From positions 1 through 52,431 of the forward strand of contig CALLVV010000095.1 in assembly GCA_938012815.1 (NCBI GenBank): 52,431 nt of DNA, in the 5' to 3' direction. Positions 25,476-34,271 of the stretch are shown here, in pieces. The stretch's first letter is position 1, and every line of letters begins with the position of its first letter. The position numbers and the translations under genes were made by a program. Source of the DNA: an uncultured Propionibacteriaceae bacterium. Its GTDB lineage: Bacteria > Actinomycetota > Actinomycetes > Propionibacteriales > Propionibacteriaceae. The notes below the pieces were generated by a model. That model had not been told where the DNA came from, ran no database searches, and worked only from the letters and a program-made list of their open reading frames with translations.

Positions 25476-26294
25476 CTACGACAGCAGGGTGAGCGGGACC
25501 GCGGCGTCTAGGCGCGGGAAGGCGATAACAGCGTCGGCCTGGGTGGCGGTCAAAGGCTTGGCGCAGTAGGCGACTCCGAGACCGGCTGTTGTGAGCATGC
25601 CGAGGTCATTGGCGCCGTCGCCGATGGCGATCGTCAGCTCCTGGGGGATGCCGGCGTCGGCTGCGAAGCGGAGCAGGTCGTGGGCTTTGACGGTTTTGTC
25701 GACGATCTGGCCGTCGACGCGACCGGTGAGTACCCCGTCGGCGACCTGGAGGACGTTGGCGTTGAAGAAGTCGAGGCCGAGTTCCTCGGCGAGGGGGGCC
25801 ACGAGAGCGGTGAACCCACCCGAGGTGACCCCCACCCTCACCCCTGCCTCATGGAGGGCAGCGACGAGCTCCCGCGCGCCCGGCGACAAGGTGATGCGGG
25901 GCAGGACCTCGTCGAAGACCCGGACCGGCAGCCCCTGCAACGTCGCGACCCGCTCCCGCAGCGACTCCGCGAAATCCAACTCACCGCGCATCGCCCGTTC
26001 CGTGATCGAGGCGACGAGCTCCCCGGTGCCGGCGTGCTCCGCCAGCAGGTCGATGGCCTCCGTCGTGGTCAGGGTGGAATCCACATCCATCATCACCAGA
26101 CGCGCCGGCTCCTCGGCGAGAGGACCCGTGACCACCCCGCCCGAAGCGACCTCCAGGAGTCGCAGGCGCAGCTGTTCCGGATCGTCGGTCTCGACGATGG
26201 CGTGGGCGACGTGACCGAAGGGTCGTGGCTGCCAGGCAGCCTCGAAGGGCAGGTCGACGGGCTCCGGGTTCAGGGCGATCAGGCGGGCGCGCAT
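25476..26294 (-). CDS. serB: Phosphoserine phosphatase
   Basis: 272 residues. HAD-superfamily enzyme making serine from phosphoserine. Motif I MMDVDSTLTTTEAIDLLA has Asp70 and Asp72; motif II GVTSGGFTALVAPLAEELGL has the Ser; motif III/IV is VKAHDLLRFAADAG followed by TIAIGDGANDLGMLTTAGLG. The N-terminal ~60 residues are shorter than the ACT domains of Mycobacterium SerB2. It faces the serine protease gene across a 180-nt gap and ends without a visible terminator. Confidence 0.94.
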   Translation of the reverse strand: MRARLIALNPEPVDLPFEAAWQPRPFGHVAHAIVETDDPEQLRLRLLEVASGGVVTGPLAEEPARLVMMDVDSTLTTTEAIDLLAEHAGTGELVASITERAMRGELDFAESLRERVATLQGLPVRVFDEVLPRITLSPGARELVAALHEAGVRVGVTSGGFTALVAPLAEELGLDFFNANVLQVADGVLTGRVDGQIVDKTVKAHDLLRFAADAGIPQELTIAIGDGANDLGMLTTAGLGVAYCAKPLTATQADAVIAFPRLDAAVPLTLLS

Positions 26295-26340
26295 GGCGTC
26301 GAGGGTATCCGAATCGAAGCGAGGTGGACCGTTTCTCCCC

Positions 26341-26477
26341 GAAGCTGGTTGAACCGAGCCCCACGAGCTGGCTCAACCAGCTTCAAAAGGGGCTTCGACT
26401 CGGGTTGCTCGTTCCTCGCTCCCCGGCTCAACCAGCTTTGGAAGGGTGATCGTGACCCGGCTCAACCGGTTTCCAGG
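26341..26477. repeat. Cluster of four GGCTCAACC-type interspersed repeats
   Basis: Copies of an 8-12 bp core lie at 26341-26354 (GAAGCTGGTTGAAC, inverse), 26365-26384 (GAGCTGGCTCAACCAGCTTC), 26423-26438 (CCGGCTCAACCAGCTT) and 26456-26477 (CCCGGCTCAACCGGTTTCC...). The first two can pair with each other, as can copies one and three. They fill the intergenic gap between serB and the DUF4276 gene. Confidence 0.75.
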
Positions 26478-26478
26478 G

Positions 26479-27122
26479 TCAGGACAGCAGATCCTGCCAC
26501 CAGGCAGCGAACGTGGGGCAGCGGTTCAGGACCGGGCCGAGCCCCGCTTCGGCGATCAGCAGAGGGCCGGTGACGGTCTTGATGTAGTTCGGGTCCACCT
26601 TCCCGAGCCGCTTCGATGGCGAGGTGGCAGGGCCGTGGTCAACCTGCTCGGGTCCGCCGGCCCGGGTGATGTCGCGCCGAAGACCTGTGAGCCCCTTGGC
26701 GGGAAGCAGATCGTCGCCCTTCCCGGCGTCGATGGCAGCCAGAACGAGCGCCTCGATCTCGTGCAGCACGACGAGGGGGCGGAACCGGGGGTCAGGGTAG
26801 TGGGTGTGCAGGGCGTTCATGAGATCCCGCTGGCGCTGGGCGCCACTTCCCCCGGTTCCGTATCCCGGAGCTCCCTGAGGGTACTGGTAGTAGTCGATGA
26901 GGAGGCCGACCCGGTGGGCGTGACTCGCCCCGAGCAGGCTGCGGAGTCTGATGTCGTACTGCTTCCACCCCCGCCTCCGCGATGAGCGCCGGTGGGAGTG
27001 GCCGAGGTGATGACCACGGTAGGCGTGAGCGCGAAACCGTGGGCCTGGGCAGGCGGGGCGAGCACGTCATTGACGATGACCTCCTCCGTCTGGCCTTCGA
27101 CGAGGATGAAGACCTGTTTCAC
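26479..27122 (-). pseudogene. TOPRIM-like DUF4276 family protein, interrupted by a frameshift
   Basis: GTG 27122 overlaps the stop of the ATPase gene by 4 nt (GTGA). The first frame reads VKQVFILVEGQTEEVIVNDV and continues to TGAHRGGGG. At the five-G run near 26976 the matching frame changes; the downstream frame reads WKQYDIRLRSLLGASHAH, VGLLIDYYQYPQG and then MNALHTHYPDPRFRPLVVLHEIEALVLAA, ending at 26479. Adding one G would give RGGGGWKQYDIRLR and one complete protein of about 214 residues. EGQTEE and LLIDYYQ are the TOPRIM-like acidic motifs. Either a true inactivating or phase-variable slip, or a sequencing error in a G run. Confidence 0.78.
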
Positions 27123-28270
27123 GGGATTCGCCCTTCTTGCGTGGGGCGTCCCCCGAGGAGATTCATCTCCCACAGGTTGCCCGTGGAGTAGTTCTCCAGG
27201 AAAGCCGTGAGGAACGCCTCGTCGGGACGTGAGGCCTCCGTGGCGCCGTCGATCCTGTCGAGGACGACGATCTCGCCCAGGTCGAAGTGGGACACCAGTG
27301 GCACCGACTGGGTGGCCAGGAGGACCCTGTGGCCGTTGCGTCCCGCGACGCGGGCCATCTCCGCGAGCAGGTCGATCGCTGCTGGGTGAAGTCCGAGCTC
27401 GGGCTCGTCCAGGACCACCGTTGCGGGAAGATCCGGCCCCAGCAACAGGGTGGCCAGGCAGATGAAACGCAGCGTGCCATCGCTGGCCTCACGCGCCAGG
27501 AAGGTGCGGTCCAGGCCCCGCTGCTTCCAACGCAGCCGGATTCGTTCCGAGGGATCGGGTCTGAGAACGAAATCGTCGAAGAAAGGCGTGACGCGACGAA
27601 TGGCCGCCACGATCCGCCTGTAGTGCCCGGGGTGCTCCCGGCTGACCCTGTGGAGATAGGCGGCGATGTTCTCCGCATCGGAACGCAGGGCCAGGTCGTC
27701 GCCGACCGTCGACCATCCTTTCACGGGTGCGTGACCGGAGACGTCGTCGAAGTGGAAAACGCGACAACCCTCCAGGATGGGGCGCACGTACCTGGCGAAG
27801 TTCGGCAGTTTCCCGGAGCCCTCCGACTCGGTGATGTCACGAACCCGGCTCCGGGAACCGAAACCCAGGTTCTCGTCGTAAGGGCGGCGCCGCTCGTGTC
27901 CCGCTTGGAAGAGCAACCACTCGTGCAACTCCGCCAGGCCCGAACCGGTCATCTCGTCGGGGCGGAGCTCCACCCGGTAACCGTTCCGGTTGTCCCGCGC
28001 GTCGAACCCGGACATGAGGGTGATGAGAATGCGATCCGCCCGGGTCTGCTCACCCTCGAAGAGGAGATTGTCCACGCCCCCGCGGCGGCGCAGGTACTCC
28101 TGGAAGGAGTCATCCCAGATGCGTGACACCAGCTCCAGGGCGCTGACGAGGTTCGACTTGCCCGACCCGTTGGCCCCGATGAGCACCGTGATGTCGGTGC
28201 TCAGGTCCAGTTCGACGTGTCGAATCGATCCCAGCCCCTCCACGACAAGGTGCCCCAGCGCGGTAGTCAT
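27119..28270 (-). CDS. AAA family (OLD/RecF/SMC-like) ATPase of a two-gene cassette
   Basis: 383 residues. Walker A GANGSGKSNLVSALE (about 33-47), signature-like SDGTLRFICLATLLL (about 284-298), Walker B TVVLDEPELGLHP (about 305-317) and a switch ATQS (about 339). The middle ~200 residues hold the variable arm typical of AAA_21/AAA_15 ATPases of Old, AbiL and RloA-type systems. The stop overlaps the GTG of the DUF4276 partner. In such pairs the ATPase senses or senses-and-recruits, and the TOPRIM-like partner cuts nucleic acid; that role is inference from architecture. Confidence 0.86.
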   Translation of the reverse strand: MTTALGHLVVEGLGSIRHVELDLSTDITVLIGANGSGKSNLVSALELVSRIWDDSFQEYLRRRGGVDNLLFEGEQTRADRILITLMSGFDARDNRNGYRVELRPDEMTGSGLAELHEWLLFQAGHERRRPYDENLGFGSRSRVRDITESEGSGKLPNFARYVRPILEGCRVFHFDDVSGHAPVKGWSTVGDDLALRSDAENIAAYLHRVSREHPGHYRRIVAAIRRVTPFFDDFVLRPDPSERIRLRWKQRGLDRTFLAREASDGTLRFICLATLLLGPDLPATVVLDEPELGLHPAAIDLLAEMARVAGRNGHRVLLATQSVPLVSHFDLGEIVVLDRIDGATEASRPDEAFLTAFLENYSTGNLWEMNLLGGRPTQEGRIP

Positions 28271-28397
28271 GCGACGAGCCTAGGCCATGCCGCGGATGCG
28301 TCGGTCATGTCATCGGGAATACTGCTCGGCGCCGCGGCCTCCCGGAGTGGGACGGGAGACCACGGCGCCGGCTCGGCAGCGATTGTCGGAAGACCTC

Positions 28398-29906
28398 TCA
28401 GCTCGCAGTTCCAAGGGTCACTTTCAGTTCAAGGGTTTCGCTGCCTCGGAGTACCTTCAGGGTCACCTCCTTCCCCACCTCGTAGCTGCGCACCTGCGCC
28501 ACGAGGGATTCGGAACCGACCACGGGGGTGCCGTCGATTGCGGTGATGAGATCACCCTTCTGCAGCCCCGCCTGCGCGGCTGCCGAACCCTGGGTGATGT
28601 CCTCCACCTTGGCGCCGAGCTGGGTGCCGGAGGTGCCGTTGCTGGCCCGGATGCCCAGCTGCGGGTGCTTGACGGTGCCGTTGGCGATGAGTTGCTCCAC
28701 CACGGACTTGACCTGGGCCGACGGGATCGCGAAACCGATGCCGATGTTGCCGGACTGGCCGGAGGACGAGCCGTTGGAGGCCAGCGACGCGATGGAGGAT
28801 GTGATGCCCACCAGCGCACCGGACGAATCCACCAGTGCACCACCGGAGTTGCCGGGGTTGATGGCGGCGTTGGTCTGGATGGCGGAGGTGACCACCACGT
28901 CGCTGTCCTGTTGGCTGTTGATGTTGTTGTCGAGATCGTTGTTGTCGTTGACCGCTTGGGTCGTGACGGGCCGGTTCAGGGCGGAGACGATGCCGGTGGT
29001 CACCGTGTCGGACAACCCCAGCGGGTTGCCGACCGCCATCACCGGTTGCCCCACCTTGAGGCTGGAGGAATCCCCCCAGGACGCGACCGTCAGGTTCGAC
29101 GGTGGGTTCTCGAGCTTCAGCACCGCCAGGTCGGTGGAGGGATCGGTGCCGACGACCTTGGCAGAATAGGTCTTGTCGCCGATCGTGACGCTGAGCTTGG
29201 CTCCCTGGCCCGCGCCGGAGACCACGTGGTTGTTGGTCACGATGTGGCCCTGGGCGTCGATGATCACACCGGAGCCCTGCCCTTGTTTGTCGCTGCCCTC
29301 CACCTTGATCGCCACCACGGCGTTCTTGATGGCGGCCGCTGTCGCGGTCCAGTCGGGGCTGTTCGCGGAGGGCTGCGCCACCTGGGTGGTGGTGGCCGTC
29401 GAGATGGCGCTGGGCTGGTTGCCCCCCAGGTAGTGGTTCGCGGCGATCGCGCTGCCCCCACCCACCCCGGCTGACAGCAGGGCGACGGCGACGAAACCAG
29501 CCAAGGTCTTCCGGGTCTTCCGGGGCTTTTTCGTCGCGGTTGCGGTCTGCGCCTGCGCTGGGGCCGAGGTGGCGCAGGGCCCTGCCGCTTGGCTCGCGCC
29601 GGAAGGCAGTGGGTGCGCGGCGGGGGCAGGTCCTTGGGTCATCGCCTGGGGGTTCTGGACCGTGTGGGGACCTTGAACGGCCTGGGGTCCTTGAGGACCT
29701 TGGGGATTAGAGGCGCCCGCGGGCTGGAAGGTGGGAGTGCTCTGGGCCGGCTGCTCGGGCCCGGGGGGGCTGGGCTGGCCGGCTTGGGGAATGGCCTGGC
29801 CGGGCTGCGAAACGGACTGTTGGGAGCCGGCTGCGTTCCGGAAGGGATTCCCGGGCAGACCCTCCTGGGTGTTGTGGGCCGGGTGGTTGTTCTCCTGGTT
29901 CGTCAT
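28398..29906 (-). CDS. htrA: HtrA/DegP-like membrane-anchored serine protease with PDZ domain
   Basis: 502 residues. A Pro/Gln-rich cytoplasmic N-terminus (about 1-125) ends in a basic stretch KKPRKTRK, followed by one membrane helix (about 134-155). The extracytoplasmic protease domain has His227 (TNNHVV), Asp259 (PSTDLAVLKL) and Ser354 (NPGNSGGALV). A PDZ domain follows (about 405-495, GAKVEDITQGSAAAQAGLQKGD read in parts). It degrades or refolds damaged exported proteins. Its layout matches PepD/HtrA-like proteins of Actinobacteria. Monocistronic. Confidence 0.93.
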   Translation of the reverse strand: MTNQENNHPAHNTQEGLPGNPFRNAAGSQQSVSQPGQAIPQAGQPSPPGPEQPAQSTPTFQPAGASNPQGPQGPQAVQGPHTVQNPQAMTQGPAPAAHPLPSGASQAAGPCATSAPAQAQTATATKKPRKTRKTLAGFVAVALLSAGVGGGSAIAANHYLGGNQPSAISTATTTQVAQPSANSPDWTATAAAIKNAVVAIKVEGSDKQGQGSGVIIDAQGHIVTNNHVVSGAGQGAKLSVTIGDKTYSAKVVGTDPSTDLAVLKLENPPSNLTVASWGDSSSLKVGQPVMAVGNPLGLSDTVTTGIVSALNRPVTTQAVNDNNDLDNNINSQQDSDVVVTSAIQTNAAINPGNSGGALVDSSGALVGITSSIASLASNGSSSGQSGNIGIGFAIPSAQVKSVVEQLIANGTVKHPQLGIRASNGTSGTQLGAKVEDITQGSAAAQAGLQKGDLITAIDGTPVVGSESLVAQVRSYEVGKEVTLKVLRGSETLELKVTLGTAS

Positions 29907-30002
29907 GAGGCTCTCCTGTTCGCTTCGTTGGCTACAGGAAATAGAGAACTCCGGGAACCTGTGCGTTACCTGTGTGTTGTGTGCACGCTTCCTGTGGGCA
30001 GG

Positions 30003-30977
30003 TCACAGGTTTGTAAACGTCAGTTGATAGTTCCGGTCCTGGGCTACGACCCTGGTCCGACCAACCCGGGTGGCGAGCTCCCTGCGCCACGGCAGATGGG
30101 AGTTGAACACGCACCAGAGCTGCCCGCCAGGACGCAGCACCCGGGCGGCCTCGTCGAACATCCGCAGGGTGGGTTCCGACTCCTTGGCGTGCCCCCGGTG
30201 GAACGGGGGATTGGTGGCGATCACGTTGAAGCTGTGGTCGGGGAAACCGGACAGGCCGTCGGCCCAGCGGACGTCGATGTCGAGACCGTTGGCCTGAGCG
30301 GTGGCGCGGGTGGCGGCCACCGCCGACCAGGAGACATCGGTCGCGGTCGTCTGGAGCCCCCTGCGAGCCAGGACCGCGGCGATCACCCCGTTGCCGCACC
30401 CCAGGTCCAGCGCGGTCCCGTCCCTGGGATCCAGGTGGTCCAGGAGGAGCCGGGTGCCGTCGTCGATCCGGTTGCCGTTGAAGGTGGCGCCGTGCGCGAC
30501 GAGGACCAGGCCGAGGTCCGGATGACGGCGGGCTTTGGGCCATTCGGTTTCGAGCTGGTTCGGTCCCCAGGCCCGCAGCACGCGGCACTTGGAACGCCCG
30601 AGACTGGCGTTGACGGCCGTGAAGTAGCGGGCCAGCACCTGGTTCATGGAGCGGTTCATGTGCTTGACCCTCGCCCCGCTGAGGAACATCACATCCGGGG
30701 CGCCCTGGACGCTGGCGCAGTGCTCGTCCAGGGCAGCCAGGGACTTCGGCAGATGCCCCCACACCAGATCCACCCCGCGCAGTTCACCGGGATGGGAGAC
30801 GAGCAGGCCGGGATCGATCTCGGACACGGCCTGCGCATCACGCAGGTCGTCGCACCACACCCTCACGTCGCCGCTGCGTTCCAGGGCGGCCGTGACGAGC
30901 CCCGGGGCGTCGATGACGGCGATGGCCCCGGCCCGCTCAGGTGATTCGTCCAGGATCAGGGGGTCGACGGGATGCAT
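30003..30977 (-). CDS. rRNA guanine-N2 methyltransferase, RlmG/RsmC-like
   Basis: 324 residues from ATG 30977, chosen for GGAGG upstream; the frame is open further but without a site. N-terminal degenerate half (about 1-150) ends WGPNQLETEWPKARRHPDLG; the C-terminal Rossmann methyltransferase half has GTALDLGCGNGVIAAVLA (SAM loop) and the catalytic NPPF motif in VIATNPPFHRGHAKE. This two-half layout is that of RsmC (16S G1207) and RlmG (23S G1835), which share ancestry. Which of the two rRNAs is modified cannot be told here. Confidence 0.85.
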   Translation of the reverse strand: MHPVDPLILDESPERAGAIAVIDAPGLVTAALERSGDVRVWCDDLRDAQAVSEIDPGLLVSHPGELRGVDLVWGHLPKSLAALDEHCASVQGAPDVMFLSGARVKHMNRSMNQVLARYFTAVNASLGRSKCRVLRAWGPNQLETEWPKARRHPDLGLVLVAHGATFNGNRIDDGTRLLLDHLDPRDGTALDLGCGNGVIAAVLARRGLQTTATDVSWSAVAATRATAQANGLDIDVRWADGLSGFPDHSFNVIATNPPFHRGHAKESEPTLRMFDEAARVLRPGGQLWCVFNSHLPWRRELATRVGRTRVVAQDRNYQLTFTNL

Positions 30978-31285
30978 GAGGAAATCCTCCCACGGCGAAG
31001 AGAAATCGACGCTGAGCCGGCGCCACTTGTGCGCGTCCCGGACCGCCACCGGATGGCCGCGGCGGCGGGCCCTCGTCCGCGGAACCTTCTTCAACGGGAC
31101 CCTGTTGCCTAAGCCGTTCCTGCGGAGCGCCGGATCGTGTCCTTTCCCCGGGCGCGCACAGATCCGGATGATGTCCGTAGCGCGGCCAGGGCATGGTGGC
31201 CCCGCTCCCGATGCTGGCCTAGACTCGTGGGCGTGATCCGTTTCTGACACCGTCCACCAACCCACCCGGCCAGCCCCGTCACGAA

Positions 31286-31813
31286 ATGGATTCCGTCATG
31301 CCCTCCGACCTGCTCACCGCTGATCTGTCCCTCCTACCGGCCCGTGCCTTCCCCGAACCGTTGCCGCGGATCATCAGAACCGACGATCTCGAACCGCTGG
31401 CCCGGCTCTACCTGATCAGCTATCCCCCGGGGATCGGGGCCGGGAGTCACGCCGAGGCCATTTCGGAGATCGCCGCTACCTTCGAGGGCGACTACGGTGT
31501 TCTCCGTCCCGGGGCCAGTCTCGTGGCCGAGGCCGGTGGCCGGCCCGCAGGGGCCGTGCTGACGGTGGAGCGTTCCATCTGGGACGAGGGACTCGAAGGG
31601 CCCTTCATCATCGACCTGTTCGTCGATCCGCAACTCCGTGGCCGGGGAATCGGGCGGGCCCTGATGACCGGCGCGATGCTCGCCTGCCGGAATGCGGGCG
31701 ATGCCCAGCTGTCCCTGCGGGTGGGGGAGGGGACCTCGGATGCGGCCCACCGCCTCTACGGGTCGCTGGGGTTCCGGAGGGCCGGTTCCCCGGCGCCGCG
31801 GGAGCGGCCCTGA
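31286..31813 (+). CDS. GNAT family N-acetyltransferase
   Basis: 175 residues. The acetyl-CoA loop is DLFVDPQLRGRGIGRALM, followed by LSLRVGEGTSDAAHRLYGSLGFRRAG, the standard GNAT C-terminal strands. Substrate is unknown. ATG 31286 is the first start; a second ATG 12 nt later is possible. It is divergent from the RlmG/RsmC-like gene and is followed after 24 nt by the kptA remnant. Confidence 0.83.
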   Translation: MDSVMPSDLLTADLSLLPARAFPEPLPRIIRTDDLEPLARLYLISYPPGIGAGSHAEAISEIAATFEGDYGVLRPGASLVAEAGGRPAGAVLTVERSIWDEGLEGPFIIDLFVDPQLRGRGIGRALMTGAMLACRNAGDAQLSLRVGEGTSDAAHRLYGSLGFRRAGSPAPRERP

Positions 31814-31837
31814 GGCGGGCTCGCGCTCTCTGGGGCG

Positions 31838-32140
31838 GTGTGGCATGTTTCCTGTGCGGTGACGAGGTCGTCGCCGAACCACGGCACCTCCCCGGACAAC
31901 CTGGAACGCGTGATGCGCGAGGGGCTGCTGCCCATGTCGCGGCAGTTCGTGCACCTGTCCACGGATGTCGAGATGGCGCGGGCGGCGGGGTTGCGGCACG
32001 CGTCGCGCCCGGTCGTCCTGCGCGTCGACGCCGCAGCGGCCCACGCCGCCGGTATCCCCTTCTACAAGGGCAACGACAAGGTGTGGTTGGCCGACGAGGT
32101 GCCGCCTCAATTCGTGACCGCCCAGACCCTGACGAGCTGA
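31838..32140 (+). pseudogene. RNA 2'-phosphotransferase (KptA/Tpt1) remnant, N-terminal half missing
   Basis: About 90 residues match only the C-terminal half of KptA: NHGTSPDNLERVMREGLLPM, RQFVHLSTDVEMARAAGLRH, RPVVLRVDAAAAHAAGIPFY and DKVWLADEVPPQFV. The family has about 180 residues, with an N-terminal winged-helix part that holds part of the active site; nothing like it is seen upstream, where the GNAT gene ends. The short frame starts at GTG 31838 and includes a few unrelated residues. Intact KptA transfers a 2'-phosphate from RNA to NAD+. Confidence 0.78.
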
Positions 32141-32530
32141 GAAGATCCGCGCGGTTGCGCATCAACCAGCTGCCAACCCTCGAGACCTAGGCAACAACCC
32201 CCCACCAGAGGAATGCGCTGGCCGGTGCCCCCACCTGGTGCGCTACTGGATGCAGCTCGACCCAGAACCACATGATGCTCCAGCAGCAGAAGTCATTGAG
32301 CTGTCGGCCCTCCGGTGCCGCAAACCCGGTTTGGCGCCGTGCCCAAAGGAGGAAAGCCAAGGATCGACGGGTCCGAGTGGGAGGACGACATGATGGAACG
32401 GTCGGCCGAGCTGTTGTGGCACAGTAAGTCTCTTCAGACAGCGTGTCACGGTCACTATTTGCCAGGCAAAGGTTCCGTGAGGATTCGGGAGCAGTCAATG
32501 AGACGATACGTGCACTGGAAGGACTGAACC
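32141..32530. other. 390-nt region before the second ATPase cassette, no gene assigned
   Basis: No convincing gene. Short open stretches exist (for example one reading LVRYWMQLDPEPHDAPAAEV near 32240), which could be a decayed gene but match nothing I know. It contains the left copy of a 26-bp direct repeat and probably the promoter of the ATPase gene. Confidence 0.4.
32372..32397 (+). repeat. Left copy of 26-bp direct repeat flanking the ATPase/TOPRIM cassette
   Basis: Begins TCCGAGTGGGAGGACGACAT and ends GATGGA. The right copy at 34272-34297 differs at 2 of 26 positions. The pair encloses the two-gene cassette, so it may mark the ends of a mobile or duplicated block. Confidence 0.6.
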
Positions 32531-33682
32531 ATGCAGATCACCCATGTCACTGCCCACAACTGGCGCAATTTCAAGAACCTCGACTTCGCAGTGGAGGATC
32601 GCCTGCTGATTGTCGGACCAAACGCAGCGGGTAAGTCGAATCTGCTTGACCTCTTCCGCTTCCTGGGTGACATCTCCCGGCCGGGCGGTGGTTTGGCGGC
32701 GGCCCTTGAAGCACGCGGTGGCTTGTCAAGGGCACGTTGCCTGTTCGCCCGAAACAACCACAAGGGCGAACTCGCCATCATGGTTGATCTGCGCGACGGG
32801 GAAGATGAATGGCGCTACGAGTTGGCGATCAAGGGGAAAAAGGGCGGCCACAACCGCCCCATCGTCGTTCGCGAGATCGTCACCCGCAACGGCAGGGAGT
32901 TGCTGTCCCGCCCGGACGCCAATGATGACCGGGACCCAGATCAGCTCACCCAGACGCACCTGGAACAGATCTCCGCCAACCAGGAGTTCCGGCCCATCGC
33001 CGAGTATTTCGCCAAGGCCAACTACTTCCACCTGGTGCCCCAGATGATCCGTTACCCCCAAGCGGGCGGGGCGAGCCCTCGGGTATTCGGCAGTTCCATG
33101 ATCGCGGACATGAACGCGACGCCGGTCCGCACCAGGCAGGCGTGGTTCCGGCGCATCGAGCAGGCCCTGCAGTCGGCGGTTCCAGGATTCGAAACGCTGC
33201 GACTGGAGGTGGACAAAGCAGGACAGCCACACCTGATTGCCGGATACCGCAACTGGCGCAGGAACCCGTCGGAGCAGAACGAAACCGACTTCTCTGACGG
33301 TACCTTGCGCCTGATCGGAATCCTGTGGACCATCATCAGCTCTCCTGCCAACGGCGGAGTGCTGCTCCTGGAAGAGCCGGAACTCTCGCTCAACGCGGCT
33401 GTCGTGCAGAAGCTGGCCTCGCTTCTGGCGATGGCCCAGCGCGGGACCAGCATGCAGGTGATCCTCTCAACCCACTCCCCGGAGCTGCTCGACGACGAAG
33501 GCATTCGCCCAGGGGAAGTTCTGGTGCTGCAGGTGACCAGCGACGCCACGGTCGCCAACCAGCTCTCCGAGATCGCCGAGGTAGAAGCTCAGATCAGCGC
33601 CGACCTTCCCCTGTCCGAAGTGGTGGCGGAGCTGATCAACCCAGGCGACCTGACCGGTCTCATCAAGGCCGCGCGGCGGTAG
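32531..33682 (+). CDS. AAA family (OLD-like) ATPase, second two-gene cassette
   Basis: 383 residues. Starts MQITHVTAHNWRNFKNLDF, the usual N-terminal strand of RecF/Old-type ATPases. Walker A VGPNAAGKSNLLDLFRFL (about 28-45), signature-like SDGTLRLIGILWTI (about 252-265), Walker B VLLLEEPELSLN (about 274-285) and switch LSTHSPELL (about 311). The central ~190 residues form the variable arm. It is followed after 2 nt by its TOPRIM-like partner. Same overall plan and same length as the ATPase at 27119-28270, but little direct identity outside the motifs, so they are separate systems of one type. Confidence 0.87.
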   Translation: MQITHVTAHNWRNFKNLDFAVEDRLLIVGPNAAGKSNLLDLFRFLGDISRPGGGLAAALEARGGLSRARCLFARNNHKGELAIMVDLRDGEDEWRYELAIKGKKGGHNRPIVVREIVTRNGRELLSRPDANDDRDPDQLTQTHLEQISANQEFRPIAEYFAKANYFHLVPQMIRYPQAGGASPRVFGSSMIADMNATPVRTRQAWFRRIEQALQSAVPGFETLRLEVDKAGQPHLIAGYRNWRRNPSEQNETDFSDGTLRLIGILWTIISSPANGGVLLLEEPELSLNAAVVQKLASLLAMAQRGTSMQVILSTHSPELLDDEGIRPGEVLVLQVTSDATVANQLSEIAEVEAQISADLPLSEVVAELINPGDLTGLIKAARR

Positions 33683-33684
33683 CC

Positions 33685-34266
33685 ATGCACGTCGTGGTGG
33701 AGGGCGATTCCGACAAAGCAGTCGCGAGGCGCGTGGTGGAGTTTGCTGGAAGGCAAGTGCACCATGTGACCGTTACCCGGGGAAAGACTAAGCTTGACGC
33801 AAAGCTGGCCAACTATTCGAGGGCCGCCCGTGACCAGCCCTGGGTGGTGTTCCGGGATTCGGACAACCAATGCCCCGTGAGCCTGCGCCAAAGACTGCTG
33901 ACGGGCATCCCAGATAACCCGTTGTTCGCCTTGAGGATCGTGCACACCATGACCGAGGCATGGCTGATGGCAGACAGACTCGGATTCAGCCGTTATTTCG
34001 CGGTCTCGTCCGACACGGTTCCCGTTGATCCCGAAGCCAAACCACACGCCAAGCAGACGCTCCTTCACCTCTGCCAGCGCAGCCGCAGCCGCGGCATCCG
34101 GGAAGAGGTTGTGCACGGGCAAGCACACCCAGGCCCGCTGTTCGTGGAGCATCTGACCGAGTTCGCATCCCGCCACTGGGACGTTTCCGCCGCCGCTCAG
34201 AGCTGCCCGTCTCTGCAACGAGCCATCACCGCCATCCAGGCGCTACCAAAGGCTGGCCAACGATAA
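33685..34266 (+). CDS. TOPRIM-like (RloB/DUF4276-type) partner protein
   Basis: 193 residues; ATG 33685 lies 2 nt after the ATPase stop. An acidic TOPRIM-like set is present: MHVVVEGDSDKAVARRVVEF (Glu, Asp) and WVVFRDSDNQCP (DxD). A later TMTEAWLMADRLGF segment corresponds to HEIEALVL in the DUF4276 protein at 26479-27122. Such proteins are thought to be metal-dependent nucleases. The ATPase plus TOPRIM pairing is the layout of Old-type and AbiL-type anti-phage systems. No frameshift; this copy looks intact. Confidence 0.78.
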   Translation: MHVVVEGDSDKAVARRVVEFAGRQVHHVTVTRGKTKLDAKLANYSRAARDQPWVVFRDSDNQCPVSLRQRLLTGIPDNPLFALRIVHTMTEAWLMADRLGFSRYFAVSSDTVPVDPEAKPHAKQTLLHLCQRSRSRGIREEVVHGQAHPGPLFVEHLTEFASRHWDVSAAAQSCPSLQRAITAIQALPKAGQR

Positions 34267-34271
34267 ACGAA

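Noticed and set aside
26341..26477. CRISPR array
   Set aside because: Copies are short, differ in length, alternate in direction and have unequal spacing; they fit an interspersed repeat.
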